Origin: Plut-88900 sp965116945
GTDB taxonomy: Bacteria > Chloroflexota > Dehalococcoidia > Plut-88900
Assembly (NCBI GenBank): GCA_965116945.1
Contig: OZ220734.1
Location: 1,364,001 to 1,428,000 of the forward strand
Length of the DNA: 64,000 nt
Reading direction: 5' to 3'
Shown: positions 9,324 through 19,419 of the stretch, piece by piece
How positions within the stretch are numbered: position 1 is the first letter of the stretch
Layout: every line of letters starts with the position of its first letter
Made by a program: the position numbers and the translations under genes
The notes under the pieces: generated by a model
What the model saw: only the letters and a program-made list of their open reading frames with translations
What the model was told of the DNA's origin: nothing
The model's database searches: none

Positions 9324-11162
9324 TTGAACGGGAACGAAAACAGTTCTATCCGGAACCTGGCAATCATCGCGCATGTCGACCATGGGAAGACTACTCTGGT
9401 CGATGCACTGTTAAAACAGGGACAGGTATTTCAGGCACACCAAAACGTTGGTGAATTGATCATGGACACCAACCCGCTGGAACGGGAACGAGGCATCACA
9501 ATTTTGGCCAAGAACGCTTCCGTATCCTACGAGGGTGTCAGGATCAATATTATTGACACTCCCGGTCATGCAGACTTCAGCGGCGAAGTGGAGCGTGTTA
9601 TGAACATGGCGGACGGATGCCTTCTACTGGTGGACGCCGTGGACGGGCCTATGCCGCAGACAACTTATGTATTGCGCCAAGCCCTTCAACAGAACGTTGT
9701 GCCAATGGTGCTTGTCAATAAAATTGACCGCCCAGAGGCCCGAGTGCCGGAAGTAGTAGAGATGGTGCAGGACCTGTTTCTGGAATTGGCCACGAGTGCC
9801 GAGCAATTGGATTTCCCAGTGCTGTATGCATCGGCGCGGCAGGGCTATGCCACTGCAAACATGGACGCACCGTGCTCAGATATGCAGCCCCTGTTTGAAG
9901 CGATTTTGGACTCGGTTCCACCGCCAACCGGGGATCCCATCGCTCCCCTGCAGATGTTGGTTGCGGCGCTTGATTACGACAATCACCTGGGACAGGTGGC
10001 CGTGGGTAGGATAACCAATGGTACGCTCAATTTACGTGACAGCGTGGCATTGCTGGGCAGCGGCACGGAACCTACCTACCACAAGCTAGACCGGATATTC
10101 GTATACCGCGGCATGGAGCGAGTAGAGGTATCCGAGGCCAGCGCAGGCGATATTGTGGCCGTGACCGGACCCGACGGTGTCTCGATAGGCGACACGATCG
10201 CTGACGTAGATAATCCCAAAGCCCTGCCGTCCATCGACATCAACGAGCCTACGGTCAGGATGACCTTCGGGGTTAGCACATCGCCATTTGTCGGACGGGA
10301 GGGTGTACAGTGCACTTCCCGTACCATCTATGCGAGGCTGATGAAAGAGTTGAGGACCAACGTCAGCCTGAAGGTAGAGACCACATCCTCCCCGGACGTG
10401 TTCGTGGTTGCAGGCAGAGGGGAGTTGCACCTATCCATCCTGGTTGAGAACATGCGCCGGGAGCAGTTCGAATTTCAAGTGTCTAGACCCTCGCCCGTTA
10501 CGAAAAAGATCAATGGCAAGGTCTACGAGCCGTACGAAATACTCAACGTAAGCGTCCGAGAGGAAAGTGTCGGCATGTTGACCGAGCACCTATCGAATAG
10601 CATGGCGCAACTGAGGGACATGCGACATGACGAAAACGGATACGTGCACATGGAGTTCAAGATTCCCACCCGAGGGTTGATAGGATTCAATTCCTTCTTC
10701 CTCCGTACCACCCGAGGTGACGGAACGCAAAGCAGCGTCTTTACCTCCTACGAGCCGATGGAAGGTGAAATAAAGTCTCGACGGGGAGGAGCGCTGGTGG
10801 CATCCGAGGGCGGGATTGCCGTCACTTATGGATTACTCAACGCTCAGGGCAGAGGCGACACTTTCATAGATCCGGGCACGCAGGTATACGAAGGCATGAT
10901 TGTAGGAACTCACCGACGGGAGGGGGATATAGCGATAAACGTATGCAAGGAGAAAAAGTTGACCAACATGAGGTCTTCTACTGCAGATGTAACCAAACGA
11001 CTGAATGTCACGGTAAGGATGAGTTTGGAGGAATCTCTAGCTTTCATAGCGGACGACGAGCTAGTAGAAGTGACGCCAAAGACCCTCCGGCTCCGCAAGA
11101 AGGATCTCTTGGCTGTCGATCGCAAACGGAGTCAACGGGACAGGGTACGCTCCAAGATCTGA
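9324..11162 (+). CDS. typA: Ribosome-associated GTPase TypA/BipA
   Basis: Translational GTPase of 612 residues that binds the 70S ribosome and assists 50S assembly and stress or cold adaptation. G1 (AHVDHGKT, residues 16-23), switch region RERGITI, G3 (DTPGH, 78-82) and G4 (NKID, 132-135) are all intact. EF-Tu-like domain II, two EF-G-like domains and the TypA-specific C-terminal domain (TRGLIGFNSFF) follow. Length matches the family. The start is TTG at 9324-9326, giving MNGNENSSIRNLAIIAHVDHGKT; there is no in-frame ATG before the G1 motif, so TTG is favoured, with a GAGAAGAG-like site upstream. The stop is TGA. An RNA helicase gene follows 148 bp downstream on the same strand. Confidence 0.95.
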   Translation: MNGNENSSIRNLAIIAHVDHGKTTLVDALLKQGQVFQAHQNVGELIMDTNPLERERGITILAKNASVSYEGVRINIIDTPGHADFSGEVERVMNMADGCLLLVDAVDGPMPQTTYVLRQALQQNVVPMVLVNKIDRPEARVPEVVEMVQDLFLELATSAEQLDFPVLYASARQGYATANMDAPCSDMQPLFEAILDSVPPPTGDPIAPLQMLVAALDYDNHLGQVAVGRITNGTLNLRDSVALLGSGTEPTYHKLDRIFVYRGMERVEVSEASAGDIVAVTGPDGVSIGDTIADVDNPKALPSIDINEPTVRMTFGVSTSPFVGREGVQCTSRTIYARLMKELRTNVSLKVETTSSPDVFVVAGRGELHLSILVENMRREQFEFQVSRPSPVTKKINGKVYEPYEILNVSVREESVGMLTEHLSNSMAQLRDMRHDENGYVHMEFKIPTRGLIGFNSFFLRTTRGDGTQSSVFTSYEPMEGEIKSRRGGALVASEGGIAVTYGLLNAQGRGDTFIDPGTQVYEGMIVGTHRREGDIAINVCKEKKLTNMRSSTADVTKRLNVTVRMSLEESLAFIADDELVEVTPKTLRLRKKDLLAVDRKRSQRDRVRSKI

Positions 11163-11169
11163 AAATTTG

Positions 11170-11178
11170 TGCTATACT
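11170..11178 (+). promoter_or_regulatory. Extended -10 promoter element upstream of the DEAD-box helicase
   Basis: TGCTATACT, an extended -10 (TGn plus TATACT), lies right after the typA stop and about 130 bp before the helicase ATG. The -35 region at about 11150-11155 is poor, as is common for extended -10 promoters. This would give the helicase its own promoter and a leader of about 125 bases. Confidence 0.4.
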
Positions 11179-11310
11179 GCACGTACATCAAGTTGATCGG
11201 CGTACCAACACTGACATAACGAAGCACCATCAACTGCCCCATTTTTCTCATTTGCACCAACCGACCAACGCCCCTTTTCTCCCCTTCACACTGAGGTTAT
11301 TTGTTTTCGC

Positions 11311-12738
11311 ATGACTGTTAAAACCCTTTCGTCTCGCCGCGGCCAATTCAGTTCAACAGAGCCCAGGGCCTCACGCCCGACTCACGGCAGATACAACGGC
11401 ACCCAACCAAAGGGCAGGCCTCAGATTGAGGCAATTTGCTCTGACTGTGGGGTGCGCACGGTAGTCCCATTTCGGCCCAATTCCCGCCGACTGGCCTTTT
11501 GCCCACCGTGCTTCAAATCCCATCGTAATAAGCCCTCTTCCGCTCCCAAGCAAAGGTCGAACAGTCGTATTGCGGACAGGGTGCCGCGCGTAATCAGTAC
11601 TGTTGACAGCGCCGATGTGTTTCCGGGTATGGCCTTGAAGCCTGTTACCAGAGCAGCCATAGCGGGTATGAACATATCCGAACCGACGCCCATTCAGGAG
11701 AAGTCCATACCCGAACTCCTTGCGGGGCGAGACCTGATAGGTCAGGCCCGCACCGGTTCAGGCAAGACGTTGGCTTTTGCCGTTCCCATGACAGAACAAT
11801 GCGATCCGGCGACGCGGAAAGTTCAGGCCCTGGTGCTGACACCCACCCGAGAACTGGCCATTCAGGTGGCAGGAGTCGCCGAGGCACTTGCCTCCACTCA
11901 AGGACTATGCGTGACTCTTCTGTATGGCGGAAGGTCATCGAAGCCCGAGCAGGCTAGATTGAGGAACGGGTCCCAAATCGTAATCGGCACTCCGGGTCGC
12001 ACGCTTGACCATTTACGTCAGGGCAATCTGGACTTGGCATCGGTGCGTTTTCTGGTTCTGGATGAAGCGGATGAGATGCTGGACAGAGGCTTTGCCCAGG
12101 ACGTAGAGGCTATTCTCAGTCGGACGCTTCCCGGAAAACAGATGGCACTTTTCTCGGCGACCATGCCTTCCTGGGTTACGAAAACGGCCAGAAAATACCT
12201 CAGTGACCCTGTAACGATAGAAATAGATGCCGACCTCCAGGCTCCGCCCGAGGTGGAGCATCAAATCTACAGCATTCAGAAGAGCGAAAAAGCAGGGGCT
12301 CTTCAAGCCCTGTTGGACCAACGAGGCAGCGATCCGGTCATTGTTTTTGGCAGGACCAAGCACGGGGTTAAGAAACTTGCAAGGAACTTGAAAACACTGG
12401 GATATCCGGTCGGGGCGCTGCAAGGGAATCTGAGCCAAAACGCACGGGAACGCGTAATGGTTGATTTCCGGTCAGGCGCTTCAGATATCCTGGTTGCGAC
12501 AAATGTTGCCGCCAGGGGGTTGGACTTCGAAGGCATTGGCCAGGTTATCAACTATGATCTGCCGGATTCGGAGCAGCTCTTCACTCACCGAGTCGGCAGG
12601 ACCGGGCGTATGGGTCGCTCCGGCGAGGCGATAACTTTCGTCACGCCGGATGAAGAGCAGAAATGGCGAGAGATTGAGCGGGGACTGGGCCGTCGATTCA
12701 GCCGCAAGGCCTGGGCTGTCAGCAAGAAGGTCGGTTAG
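11311..12738 (+). CDS. DEAD-box ATP-dependent RNA helicase with N-terminal zinc ribbon
   Basis: RNA helicase of 475 residues. After a basic, disordered start it carries a CxxC-x17-CxxC ribbon (CSDC...CPPC, about residues 47-70) that probably binds zinc and may help bind RNA. The helicase core follows in order: Q-motif (PTPIQEKSIP), Walker A (ARTGSGKT), PTRELA, TPGR, DEAD (LVLDEADEMLDRG), SAT (FSATMPSW), then domain 2 with ARGLDFEGIG and HRVGRTGRMGR. All catalytic residues are present. The short C-terminus lacks an RNA-binding extension of the DbpA type. Position after typA suits a ribosome-assembly or cold-response role. It is the last core gene before the island boundary. Confidence 0.92.
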   Translation: MTVKTLSSRRGQFSSTEPRASRPTHGRYNGTQPKGRPQIEAICSDCGVRTVVPFRPNSRRLAFCPPCFKSHRNKPSSAPKQRSNSRIADRVPRVISTVDSADVFPGMALKPVTRAAIAGMNISEPTPIQEKSIPELLAGRDLIGQARTGSGKTLAFAVPMTEQCDPATRKVQALVLTPTRELAIQVAGVAEALASTQGLCVTLLYGGRSSKPEQARLRNGSQIVIGTPGRTLDHLRQGNLDLASVRFLVLDEADEMLDRGFAQDVEAILSRTLPGKQMALFSATMPSWVTKTARKYLSDPVTIEIDADLQAPPEVEHQIYSIQKSEKAGALQALLDQRGSDPVIVFGRTKHGVKKLARNLKTLGYPVGALQGNLSQNARERVMVDFRSGASDILVATNVAARGLDFEGIGQVINYDLPDSEQLFTHRVGRTGRMGRSGEAITFVTPDEEQKWREIERGLGRRFSRKAWAVSKKVG

Positions 12739-13189
12739 CTTCAGGAATAGGCAGCACGGTCCGGTCTCGGCCTGGTAGTACGTTCTGTACGGGACATTGT
12801 GGGGCGGTGTGAATTTGGGCTGTGGCGGAGGGAGTGGGATCAGTCTTTAGCTATGAAATGGAGGCATTTACGTCTTGATTCCCACATCCTTTACCACAAT
12901 CGAGGTGGCTCAGAAATCGAACGTTTCCTATGCGTCTATTGTATCCACCAGTTCCGTATTTAGTCCAATTGCGTTGCCTGGTCGGCTTGGCAGGTTAATT
13001 GGCGACGGAAACTTCACCACGAATAGACTTTCGACTTGGGATGTTTCGACAAGGTAATCTGGTGAGGATAAAGATATCTGACCGAACTCTTGTAGCTTCG
13101 CGGCAAGTTCAAGTACAAGATGGTGAACGCGACAGGAGACTCCCAAAGATTCCTGGCCAACACTGAGGCTGTCTGATCAGTAAGAGCAG
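12739..13189. other. Intergenic region containing the left island boundary
   Basis: About 450 bp between the convergent helicase and the NO VEIN-like gene. It holds the left copy of the 19-bp att repeat (12822-12840). The only frame of note (12875-13057, plus, 60 codons) has no ribosome site and no recognisable features. No terminator hairpin with a T-run was identified. Confidence 0.6.
12822..12840 (+). repeat. Left attachment-site copy (displaced tRNA-Ser 3' end)
   Basis: GTGGCGGAGGGAGTGGGAT occurs here and, identical and in the same orientation, at 46928-46946 inside the tRNA-Ser gene. The flanking bases differ on both sides, so the identity is exactly 19 bp. It marks where the original sequence downstream of the tRNA resumes, 84 bp after the helicase stop codon. 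Confidence 0.85.
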
Positions 13190-16100
13190 CTATTCTTCCC
13201 CGCTAGATGGTATCGACTCATCAATGTGTGCGAAGTCGTACGTCAAGCTCGTTGCGTTGCGGACTCCAGATAAGGAAATGGAGCCGCTCGCCGTCGGTTG
13301 GAGTTCGCTAAGCGGATCGACAATAATCCTTACCCTTGGCTGGGCATCGACGCCCTCGACGCCAGAGATGACGACAAGGAAAAAACCATCTGTCGTGCGA
13401 GCGCGCTTCACTTCGGCAGCTGTCATAGTGACGCTATCCGGTTCTCCCCCTGCATGCACCTTCAACTCGTAGAAGTGTCCGCGCCTGTCAACCGCGTCGG
13501 CTCCAACGCCGTGCTGGTCTCGGATGTCAGCAATCCCTTCGGCGTCACTGCTCAAAAGCTTAAGGAGCAACTTCATCCCAAGATCTTCCCTTTGTTGGTC
13601 CGTGTAGAGGCGGATAGGGCTTTTGCCTCGTGGGCCGCCACTAGTCGACTTTGGCTCAACGGGGTCCTTGTCGCCGCCCGTCTTGTTTGGGGTGCGTTGT
13701 TCAGAGCGCTCCAGCCGACCCTTTGAATCTACAATTTCTAGCGACTCTGAGTTTACCAATACACGTGGAGATTCCTCGATTGGAGGTGATTCCTGATTCT
13801 CTCGATCGGTGACTGCAGCTTTCGACGGTCCTGAACCCCGATTCACCAAGCCCCGAGAGCGACCTTGGCCTCGCTGAATAGCAATGATTCGTTCTCGAAA
13901 CTTCTCTAACTCTGACTCGGTTTGTTGCTGCTCGCGCTTGGCTCGTTCCTCAGCGAGCTCGATTAGCCGTGCTTGCCGTCCGGCATCAGCTTGATCACAA
14001 GCTGCCCGCCACGCCTGGGCAAGTCGACGAGAATCTCCTTCGAACAACGTCGCGATAGCCCGACCGCCAGAGTCCACGCGAGGTAATTGTTCAGGATGCT
14101 GAATGAAAACCATCTTTCGGTCAGTGTCTACTTTTGCCGCGACCTCGCACTCGTACCGTGCATCGTCCCCTTCGAGGCCCGTGCTTATACCAACCGCAAG
14201 CGAGGCATGCACGTACACCCTGAATTTTCCGAGGAGGTCCCACGACACCCTGATGCCGTTGGCAAGTAGCGGGTCGTTCCGCGCAAGGTCCTCTTGGAGG
14301 AGATGGAGAGCTACTCTGAAGAGATCCGACGACTCCTCATCTTCCGTCGCATGGTCAGGCTCGATCACTTGGGCGGTATTGGCATCAATTTCTTCTATGC
14401 GTAGCGGGTGAAGCAGCGAGCGGAACTGTTGAAGCTCCCCGCCTGGGTCCCACAGGGGAAGCTGGTCCCGGAGGCCCGCGATCAAGATAGGGTCGTCGGT
14501 AGCGTAAACCGGGCGGCTGCGCATCCAGCCCTTACTTGTCCACAAAGGAAGTCGTCGCAGCTTCCCGCGGGCCTGTGTGTTGAAGCTCTCTTTTGAGTGG
14601 GACGCGAGCGCGCGCAAGGTTTGCAGTAGGATGGCTTCCTCATTGGGCCCCGGTGTACGGCATTTTCGGGCGACAGCACGGATTACATCGATACAGTCCT
14701 CAAACGATGGCTCTCGTAGCTTGAGCGCTGCCCAGAGAGGATCAGTGCCTGCTATCGGCGGCGCGAAAGCCTTGTACTTGCCGAAGATAGGAGGTCCAGC
14801 TAGGACACCTTGCGGAGGTAGCCAGCCTATGTTGGTTAATATTAGACCATTGTGATGCTGAAAGTCGCGACGAAGTTGCTCGGCGCCAAGGCCAGAACGG
14901 CCGACCGTCGGCGTGAATGATTGGGCAAGAGCCTTGTAGAGGACTGCGGTTTCCCGCTTGAGCTCCTCGAGAGGCCACCGGACTTCGTCTTCGGCCTCGT
15001 CTCGCAGTTCCTTGAGCCGGGTGACCAGTTCAGTCCGGCTAGGGTCGCCAGAGACACCTAGGGCCGCTAGAACCAAGAGCCAATTCGGTTGGTAGAGGTC
15101 TGGGTGGAGATAGTCAGGCGAGTCTTGGCCGTACATTGCTACGTTACCCGGAGTCCTGAGGCGCAAATCAGAAGGTCGCCTCGGAGTTCCACTCTCGTCG
15201 TCGAGCCATGCAATGTCCCTCGCTACCCAGAGCCAGTAGGAGGGCATTCGCCCTCTATCCTGCCAGCCAAAGTAGTCATTCGCAGATTCAACTTCAGAGA
15301 ACTCACTATAGAGCCGTTCCCAGGCTCGACCTAATGTAGCAAGGAGTGCTCCTGCTCGCTTCCTCCTTGCCTTCTTATGGCGCATCCGGGAGATATCTTG
15401 GGCCGTAGCCTCCAAGGTTGGGCAATCTCGGTCTTGAAGTGTGTAGGTCGCTCCTCGATCTTTCATGGCTTGGCTGCGAACGCGAGGACCACCTGTGGTA
15501 GAGGCATGTAGTCCATACCGAGGGTCGCTGGTGTAGCGTTGCTCTAGCATTGGATGTAAGCGTAGCCGTGGTGCAGCCTCAGCTCCAAGAAGACGCAAGA
15601 AACGTTGTGCTCCGATCCCTGAACGCCCAGAGGGTGAACGAAGTACTTTCGCGTATCGGTCGCTTAGCCAGGTAATTCCTACGACATTACCGGCCGCGAT
15701 GGGAAAGCTGTCTGGTTCCCGATTAATCGCTCGTGGCAGATATGCGTACGCGGGGTGCGCAGTGGTGGTCATGCGTCGCTTCTTGCTCCCCTTCGCTACG
15801 TACCCATATGCCTGAAGTGATACGGCTTGGCCTATGCCGGTGCCAACATCTCGCAAATCCTCAAGATCCATGCCTTCAAATGCCTCTCGAAGTGCCTGTA
15901 CTTGCTCGTCCGTTAGTGGCGTTGCAATCCGACGTCCAGCCTTACCGGCTGTTGCCAATCGCCGGACTACGTCACGGTTGTCGGAGACATCAAGTAGCGC
16001 CCCGCAAGATCGAAGCCATTTGAGGACAGCGACAGCGGCCTTTCCCTCACCGAGGTGTTCAGCGTGAAGTAGAGTGACAACACCGAGTTGTTCCGCTAAC

Positions 16101-17767
16101 TGGGAGGTTTCTGCCGCGAGGGCTGTAGGGGAGTCCCCAATCGGGGGCACGATGCGTCGTCCGTCTTGGGCTATTGTGCATGGAAGCTCAATCAAGCGGG
16201 CGTTGAGGCCTTCCTCTAAGCCAACTGCGACCAGTGCGATCGTGGAGCCGACGGGCCTGGTTTCGTCGCCGACAAGCTCAATCGCCTGTTCTACGCTCAC
16301 CTCATCAGGGATGTCTGCTCCGGCTCCTCGCCAGTCCTCCAGAACCGCCCTCCACCTACCAGTTCGGTCGCGGAGTTCGAATGGCAACGTAGCGGGCTGG
16401 CCGGCAAGGGTGGCAGTTTCAGTCACGGACAGGATTTGTTCCAACGGTCGCGCCTCTACTGCGAGCTCGGCCAGTCGGAACTCGCCTTGCCCGGGCAGGG
16501 GAAGCGACAACTGGGACGCAACCTGTTGTCTTGCCTGACCGATGATTGCGTCCTCAAGCTCATCAATGAAAGTCGATTGACCATTGGCTCCGGCGACGTT
16601 CTGGAGAGGCATTGCTTGCCAAGCCGCCTTGGGATCCCGAGCAAAGAAGTCGAGGGCCGCTCGGGACCAAAGATCAGCGACAAGCGGGACCAATGCCTTA
16701 TTCCAGTCGTTATTGGCGAAGTCTTGGCGATTCGTTATTGGGTCGAACTGAGCATTAGCGAAAATTGGCAATCGTGTCCGAGTTACTGGTAGCCCTGCAT
16801 GAATCTGGCCATTATCAACAGAATATTGGGGAAGGGCGATGGCTATCGGTGTCGTTATGTCGGTAGCTTTGCGGGTTCGTACTACTCCATCTGGAGATGC
16901 TACTTCCTCTGTGTAAACAAGCCATGCCCGTCCGTCACTGGTGTTCACCCCTTGACATGACACTTTTTTGCTTGGGTTCCAATCGTTCGGTTGCACCTCT
17001 CCGACATCCCGACGTGAAACTGACAACTCGTGAATCAGGGCGCCCTCTGTATCGAACAGGGTGATTCTGGAGACCCTGCGGAGGAATAGGAGGGCGGAGC
17101 TATCCCACCTATCAAGCCATTCTGCTACCTCTGTAGCATCCACCATAGCCTGTTCGAAGGGAATACGAAGCGTGGTCCAACCCGCCTCCTCAAGAACGGG
17201 AGGCGGCATAGGGGGGTCAATCGGCGACACAGTAGGATCGCCGAGTTGTACGTGGTATGGATGGCAATGAACCTCCAGCGTACTAGATATTGAGCGAAGG
17301 CTCATGAGGCCTATTCCAAATCGTCCGATAGGGGCTGCTTCGCCACGCTTGGTAGTTAGCCAAGGAGTTGCCAGGCCCAGAACGTGGCGGAGCTGAACGG
17401 GACTCCCATCGTGGCCTATCCAGAGGTCAGTTGGTCTAATGACAAGCCGAACCTGTGAGGCTTCGACATCGTCCGCGTTCTGGATAATCTCGGAAATGCC
17501 TTGGAGCTTATCGCTCGAAAGCAGGTCTCCGCTGTCCCGAGCGGCGTCCAGTGCCTCAGCTATGGCTCCTGGAAGATCGTTAAAGAGTTTGCCCAGGTGC
17601 CGGACGGCGGCCTCAGCTGTCGGGAGGTCGGAAGGCTCATAATAGGGCTCTACGCTGCCATTCCTCGCGTAGAACAGTTTGTGGGCAGCTTCTTCTGCTG
17701 ACCTAATCTGAAGGATGTCACTGGCCAGATCTTCTCCCATATCCGACGGGTATTCTAGCGCATACAA
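13190..17767 (-). CDS. Very large GHKL-ATPase/DUF3883 (NO VEIN-like) protein
   Basis: A 1525-residue protein. The N-terminus has a sacsin/Hsp90-type GHKL ATPase: the N-box asparagine in EIIQNADD (about residue 97), GHDGSP (about 118-123) and the glycine loop IGRFGIGLMS (147-156). A long middle of unassigned sequence follows. A charged, low-complexity linker (about 1270-1390) leads to a C-terminal DUF3883 (NO VEIN C-terminal) domain with acidic residues and YELK (about 1433-1436), resembling a PD-(D/E)xK nuclease core. This architecture is found in plant NO VEIN and in bacterial defence neighbourhoods; its biochemical role is not established. The start is TTG (17765-17767), or ATG at 17738-17740; neither has a good ribosome site. 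It is monocistronic within the island. Confidence 0.75.
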   Translation of the reverse strand: MYALEYPSDMGEDLASDILQIRSAEEAAHKLFYARNGSVEPYYEPSDLPTAEAAVRHLGKLFNDLPGAIAEALDAARDSGDLLSSDKLQGISEIIQNADDVEASQVRLVIRPTDLWIGHDGSPVQLRHVLGLATPWLTTKRGEAAPIGRFGIGLMSLRSISSTLEVHCHPYHVQLGDPTVSPIDPPMPPPVLEEAGWTTLRIPFEQAMVDATEVAEWLDRWDSSALLFLRRVSRITLFDTEGALIHELSVSRRDVGEVQPNDWNPSKKVSCQGVNTSDGRAWLVYTEEVASPDGVVRTRKATDITTPIAIALPQYSVDNGQIHAGLPVTRTRLPIFANAQFDPITNRQDFANNDWNKALVPLVADLWSRAALDFFARDPKAAWQAMPLQNVAGANGQSTFIDELEDAIIGQARQQVASQLSLPLPGQGEFRLAELAVEARPLEQILSVTETATLAGQPATLPFELRDRTGRWRAVLEDWRGAGADIPDEVSVEQAIELVGDETRPVGSTIALVAVGLEEGLNARLIELPCTIAQDGRRIVPPIGDSPTALAAETSQLAEQLGVVTLLHAEHLGEGKAAVAVLKWLRSCGALLDVSDNRDVVRRLATAGKAGRRIATPLTDEQVQALREAFEGMDLEDLRDVGTGIGQAVSLQAYGYVAKGSKKRRMTTTAHPAYAYLPRAINREPDSFPIAAGNVVGITWLSDRYAKVLRSPSGRSGIGAQRFLRLLGAEAAPRLRLHPMLEQRYTSDPRYGLHASTTGGPRVRSQAMKDRGATYTLQDRDCPTLEATAQDISRMRHKKARRKRAGALLATLGRAWERLYSEFSEVESANDYFGWQDRGRMPSYWLWVARDIAWLDDESGTPRRPSDLRLRTPGNVAMYGQDSPDYLHPDLYQPNWLLVLAALGVSGDPSRTELVTRLKELRDEAEDEVRWPLEELKRETAVLYKALAQSFTPTVGRSGLGAEQLRRDFQHHNGLILTNIGWLPPQGVLAGPPIFGKYKAFAPPIAGTDPLWAALKLREPSFEDCIDVIRAVARKCRTPGPNEEAILLQTLRALASHSKESFNTQARGKLRRLPLWTSKGWMRSRPVYATDDPILIAGLRDQLPLWDPGGELQQFRSLLHPLRIEEIDANTAQVIEPDHATEDEESSDLFRVALHLLQEDLARNDPLLANGIRVSWDLLGKFRVYVHASLAVGISTGLEGDDARYECEVAAKVDTDRKMVFIQHPEQLPRVDSGGRAIATLFEGDSRRLAQAWRAACDQADAGRQARLIELAEERAKREQQQTESELEKFRERIIAIQRGQGRSRGLVNRGSGPSKAAVTDRENQESPPIEESPRVLVNSESLEIVDSKGRLERSEQRTPNKTGGDKDPVEPKSTSGGPRGKSPIRLYTDQQREDLGMKLLLKLLSSDAEGIADIRDQHGVGADAVDRRGHFYELKVHAGGEPDSVTMTAAEVKRARTTDGFFLVVISGVEGVDAQPRVRIIVDPLSELQPTASGSISLSGVRNATSLTYDFAHIDESIPSSGEE

Positions 17768-18062
17768 GTCTTGTGAAGCAGCCCAATGCAGCTCTGAACT
17801 GCTGAGGCCGGATTACACGTCAAGCCTGAACCGCAGGGAGAAGGCTCTCCATTTTGTCTGGAATGGTGGGGCCGTGGTGTACCGGGTCGCAAACCTTTCA
17901 GTGGAAGTTTCCGTCTTAGCTTTTTAGTAAAGGGCGGCAAATCGTCTCCCCAGTTGGCATCCTGTGAAGAGGGACCGGACTCTGTAATACGATGAACTTC
18001 TCGCCGTGAGATCCTTATTGGTGAATCGGCCCGGCAGTGCCATAAACGTCTATTAAGGAGAT
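17768..18062. other. Intergenic region, no feature seen
   Basis: About 295 bp upstream of the NO VEIN-like gene and downstream of the ankyrin gene. No gene, repeat or clear promoter could be made out. Confidence 0.5.
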
Positions 18063-19412
18063 TCACACGCGCAACAGATGTAGAATCTCCTCACTCGCTC
18101 CGTGTTGTTCTGCGATTTCGTACGCTGTTTGCCCATCGCCGGTAATGGCTGCAGGGTCGGCTCCATAATCTAGTAGTGACCTAATGTTTCTCACCTGGTC
18201 TAGAATAGGCTGTTTACTTGCCGCAAGGTGCAAGGGTGTGTAGCCCCGGTTATCCCGCGCAGCGATATCTGCACCATTGTCGAGCAGCATTTCAATTGAT
18301 GTACGTGCCAGGCCTTTCACATGATTCCAGTGGGGGTGTAAGTCTTCCCCTTGGCGTTCCACCGAAAAGATCGCTGCCCAATGTAGTGGAGCCTGACCTT
18401 GCTGATCTCTTGCATTGATCACCGTAGGATTAATCAGCATCTCCAGAAAAATGTTACTCAAGTCGCGTCGCACTGCGAGATGTAGCGGAGTCTCACCTTT
18501 ATTGCTCCGCGCTGCGATATCTGCTCCGCTACTCATCAATGTCATAAGGACGCGCCCTAGTTTCCCACTGCCGCATAGTACGGCGTGGTGCAACGGCGTC
18601 CGGCCCAGATTGTCTTTCGCAGAGACACTTGCGCCGCTTTTGATCAAAAGGTCTATGGTAGGGTTTTTCCAGTGCCAGTATTGTGGATCAGGTATATAGG
18701 TTGGCTCGAAGAAACGGGAAAAGGGATACATCACGCTGTGCAATGGCGTGTTGCCCTGACTATCTCTTGCCATGACGTCAGCGCCGCCATTTAGCAAATA
18801 ACTGATGGTCTCATAATTGTGGAAGTGTTGCACCGCATAATGAAGGGGCGTCATGCCATAGTAGTCCGTTGCGTTGACGGACACTCCTTTATCTATTGCG
18901 GCCTTTACTGATTCAAGAGAGGGATTCGAGAACCAGAATCCTCGGGTGAAGAGCATGCCGTGTCGTAGCATGTTCAAGGCTCTGCCCAATTCATCAACTA
19001 TCGTCTCGCCAGATTGCACTGTGTGCTCAACAATCAGGTCAGCAGGGGTTCTTCCGGCATCGTCAATCTGCAAGACGTCTGCACCGTGACCTACTAAGAG
19101 ATCCACTCTCTCGTCGAGCTTAAAGTCCTCGAAGGAGTAGGTTTTTTCGTTCAACAGCTCCAGGCCTTCTGCTACTGCAACGTGCAGGGCGGTGCGGCCT
19201 AGAATGTCCCGGGCATCAATGTCTGCTCCACTGCCAAGAAGCAACGCAGCTACACGAGGTTCCCTTGAGAATGCAATTGCAGAGTGCAGGAGCGTCCAGC
19301 CGAACCTGTCCACAGACTCTATGTCTTCAGCTTCCCCAAGCAATTTCTCGATTGCGTCCACTGGGGCGTCGGATTCAATCGCTCTCCGCAATACTGACTT
19401 GTCTTCGTTCAT
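18063..19412 (-). CDS. Ankyrin-repeat protein
   Basis: A 449-residue protein made almost entirely of ankyrin repeats. At least nine copies of the G-x-TPLH-x-A core are visible (for example GWTLLHSAI, GRTALHVAV, GMTPLHYAV, GNTPLHSV, GRTPLHHAV, GETPLHLAV, GQAPLHWAA, GYTPLHLAA), each followed by a helix and a GAD(I/V) loop. No enzymatic domain, signal peptide or membrane span is seen, so it is probably a protein-binding scaffold. The open frame continues to 19580, but ATG 19410-19412 is preferred because an upstream small gene ends only 8 bp before it, which suggests translational coupling. No strong ribosome site is present. Within a defence island an immunity, antitoxin or sensor-adaptor role is possible but not shown. 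Confidence 0.8.
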   Translation of the reverse strand: MNEDKSVLRRAIESDAPVDAIEKLLGEAEDIESVDRFGWTLLHSAIAFSREPRVAALLLGSGADIDARDILGRTALHVAVAEGLELLNEKTYSFEDFKLDERVDLLVGHGADVLQIDDAGRTPADLIVEHTVQSGETIVDELGRALNMLRHGMLFTRGFWFSNPSLESVKAAIDKGVSVNATDYYGMTPLHYAVQHFHNYETISYLLNGGADVMARDSQGNTPLHSVMYPFSRFFEPTYIPDPQYWHWKNPTIDLLIKSGASVSAKDNLGRTPLHHAVLCGSGKLGRVLMTLMSSGADIAARSNKGETPLHLAVRRDLSNIFLEMLINPTVINARDQQGQAPLHWAAIFSVERQGEDLHPHWNHVKGLARTSIEMLLDNGADIAARDNRGYTPLHLAASKQPILDQVRNIRSLLDYGADPAAITGDGQTAYEIAEQHGASEEILHLLRV

Positions 19413-19419
19413 TTGGACT

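Noticed and set aside
12875..13057. 60-codon plus-strand frame inside the left island edge
   Set aside because: Overlaps nothing informative, has no ribosome site and Ser/Thr-rich sequence without motifs.
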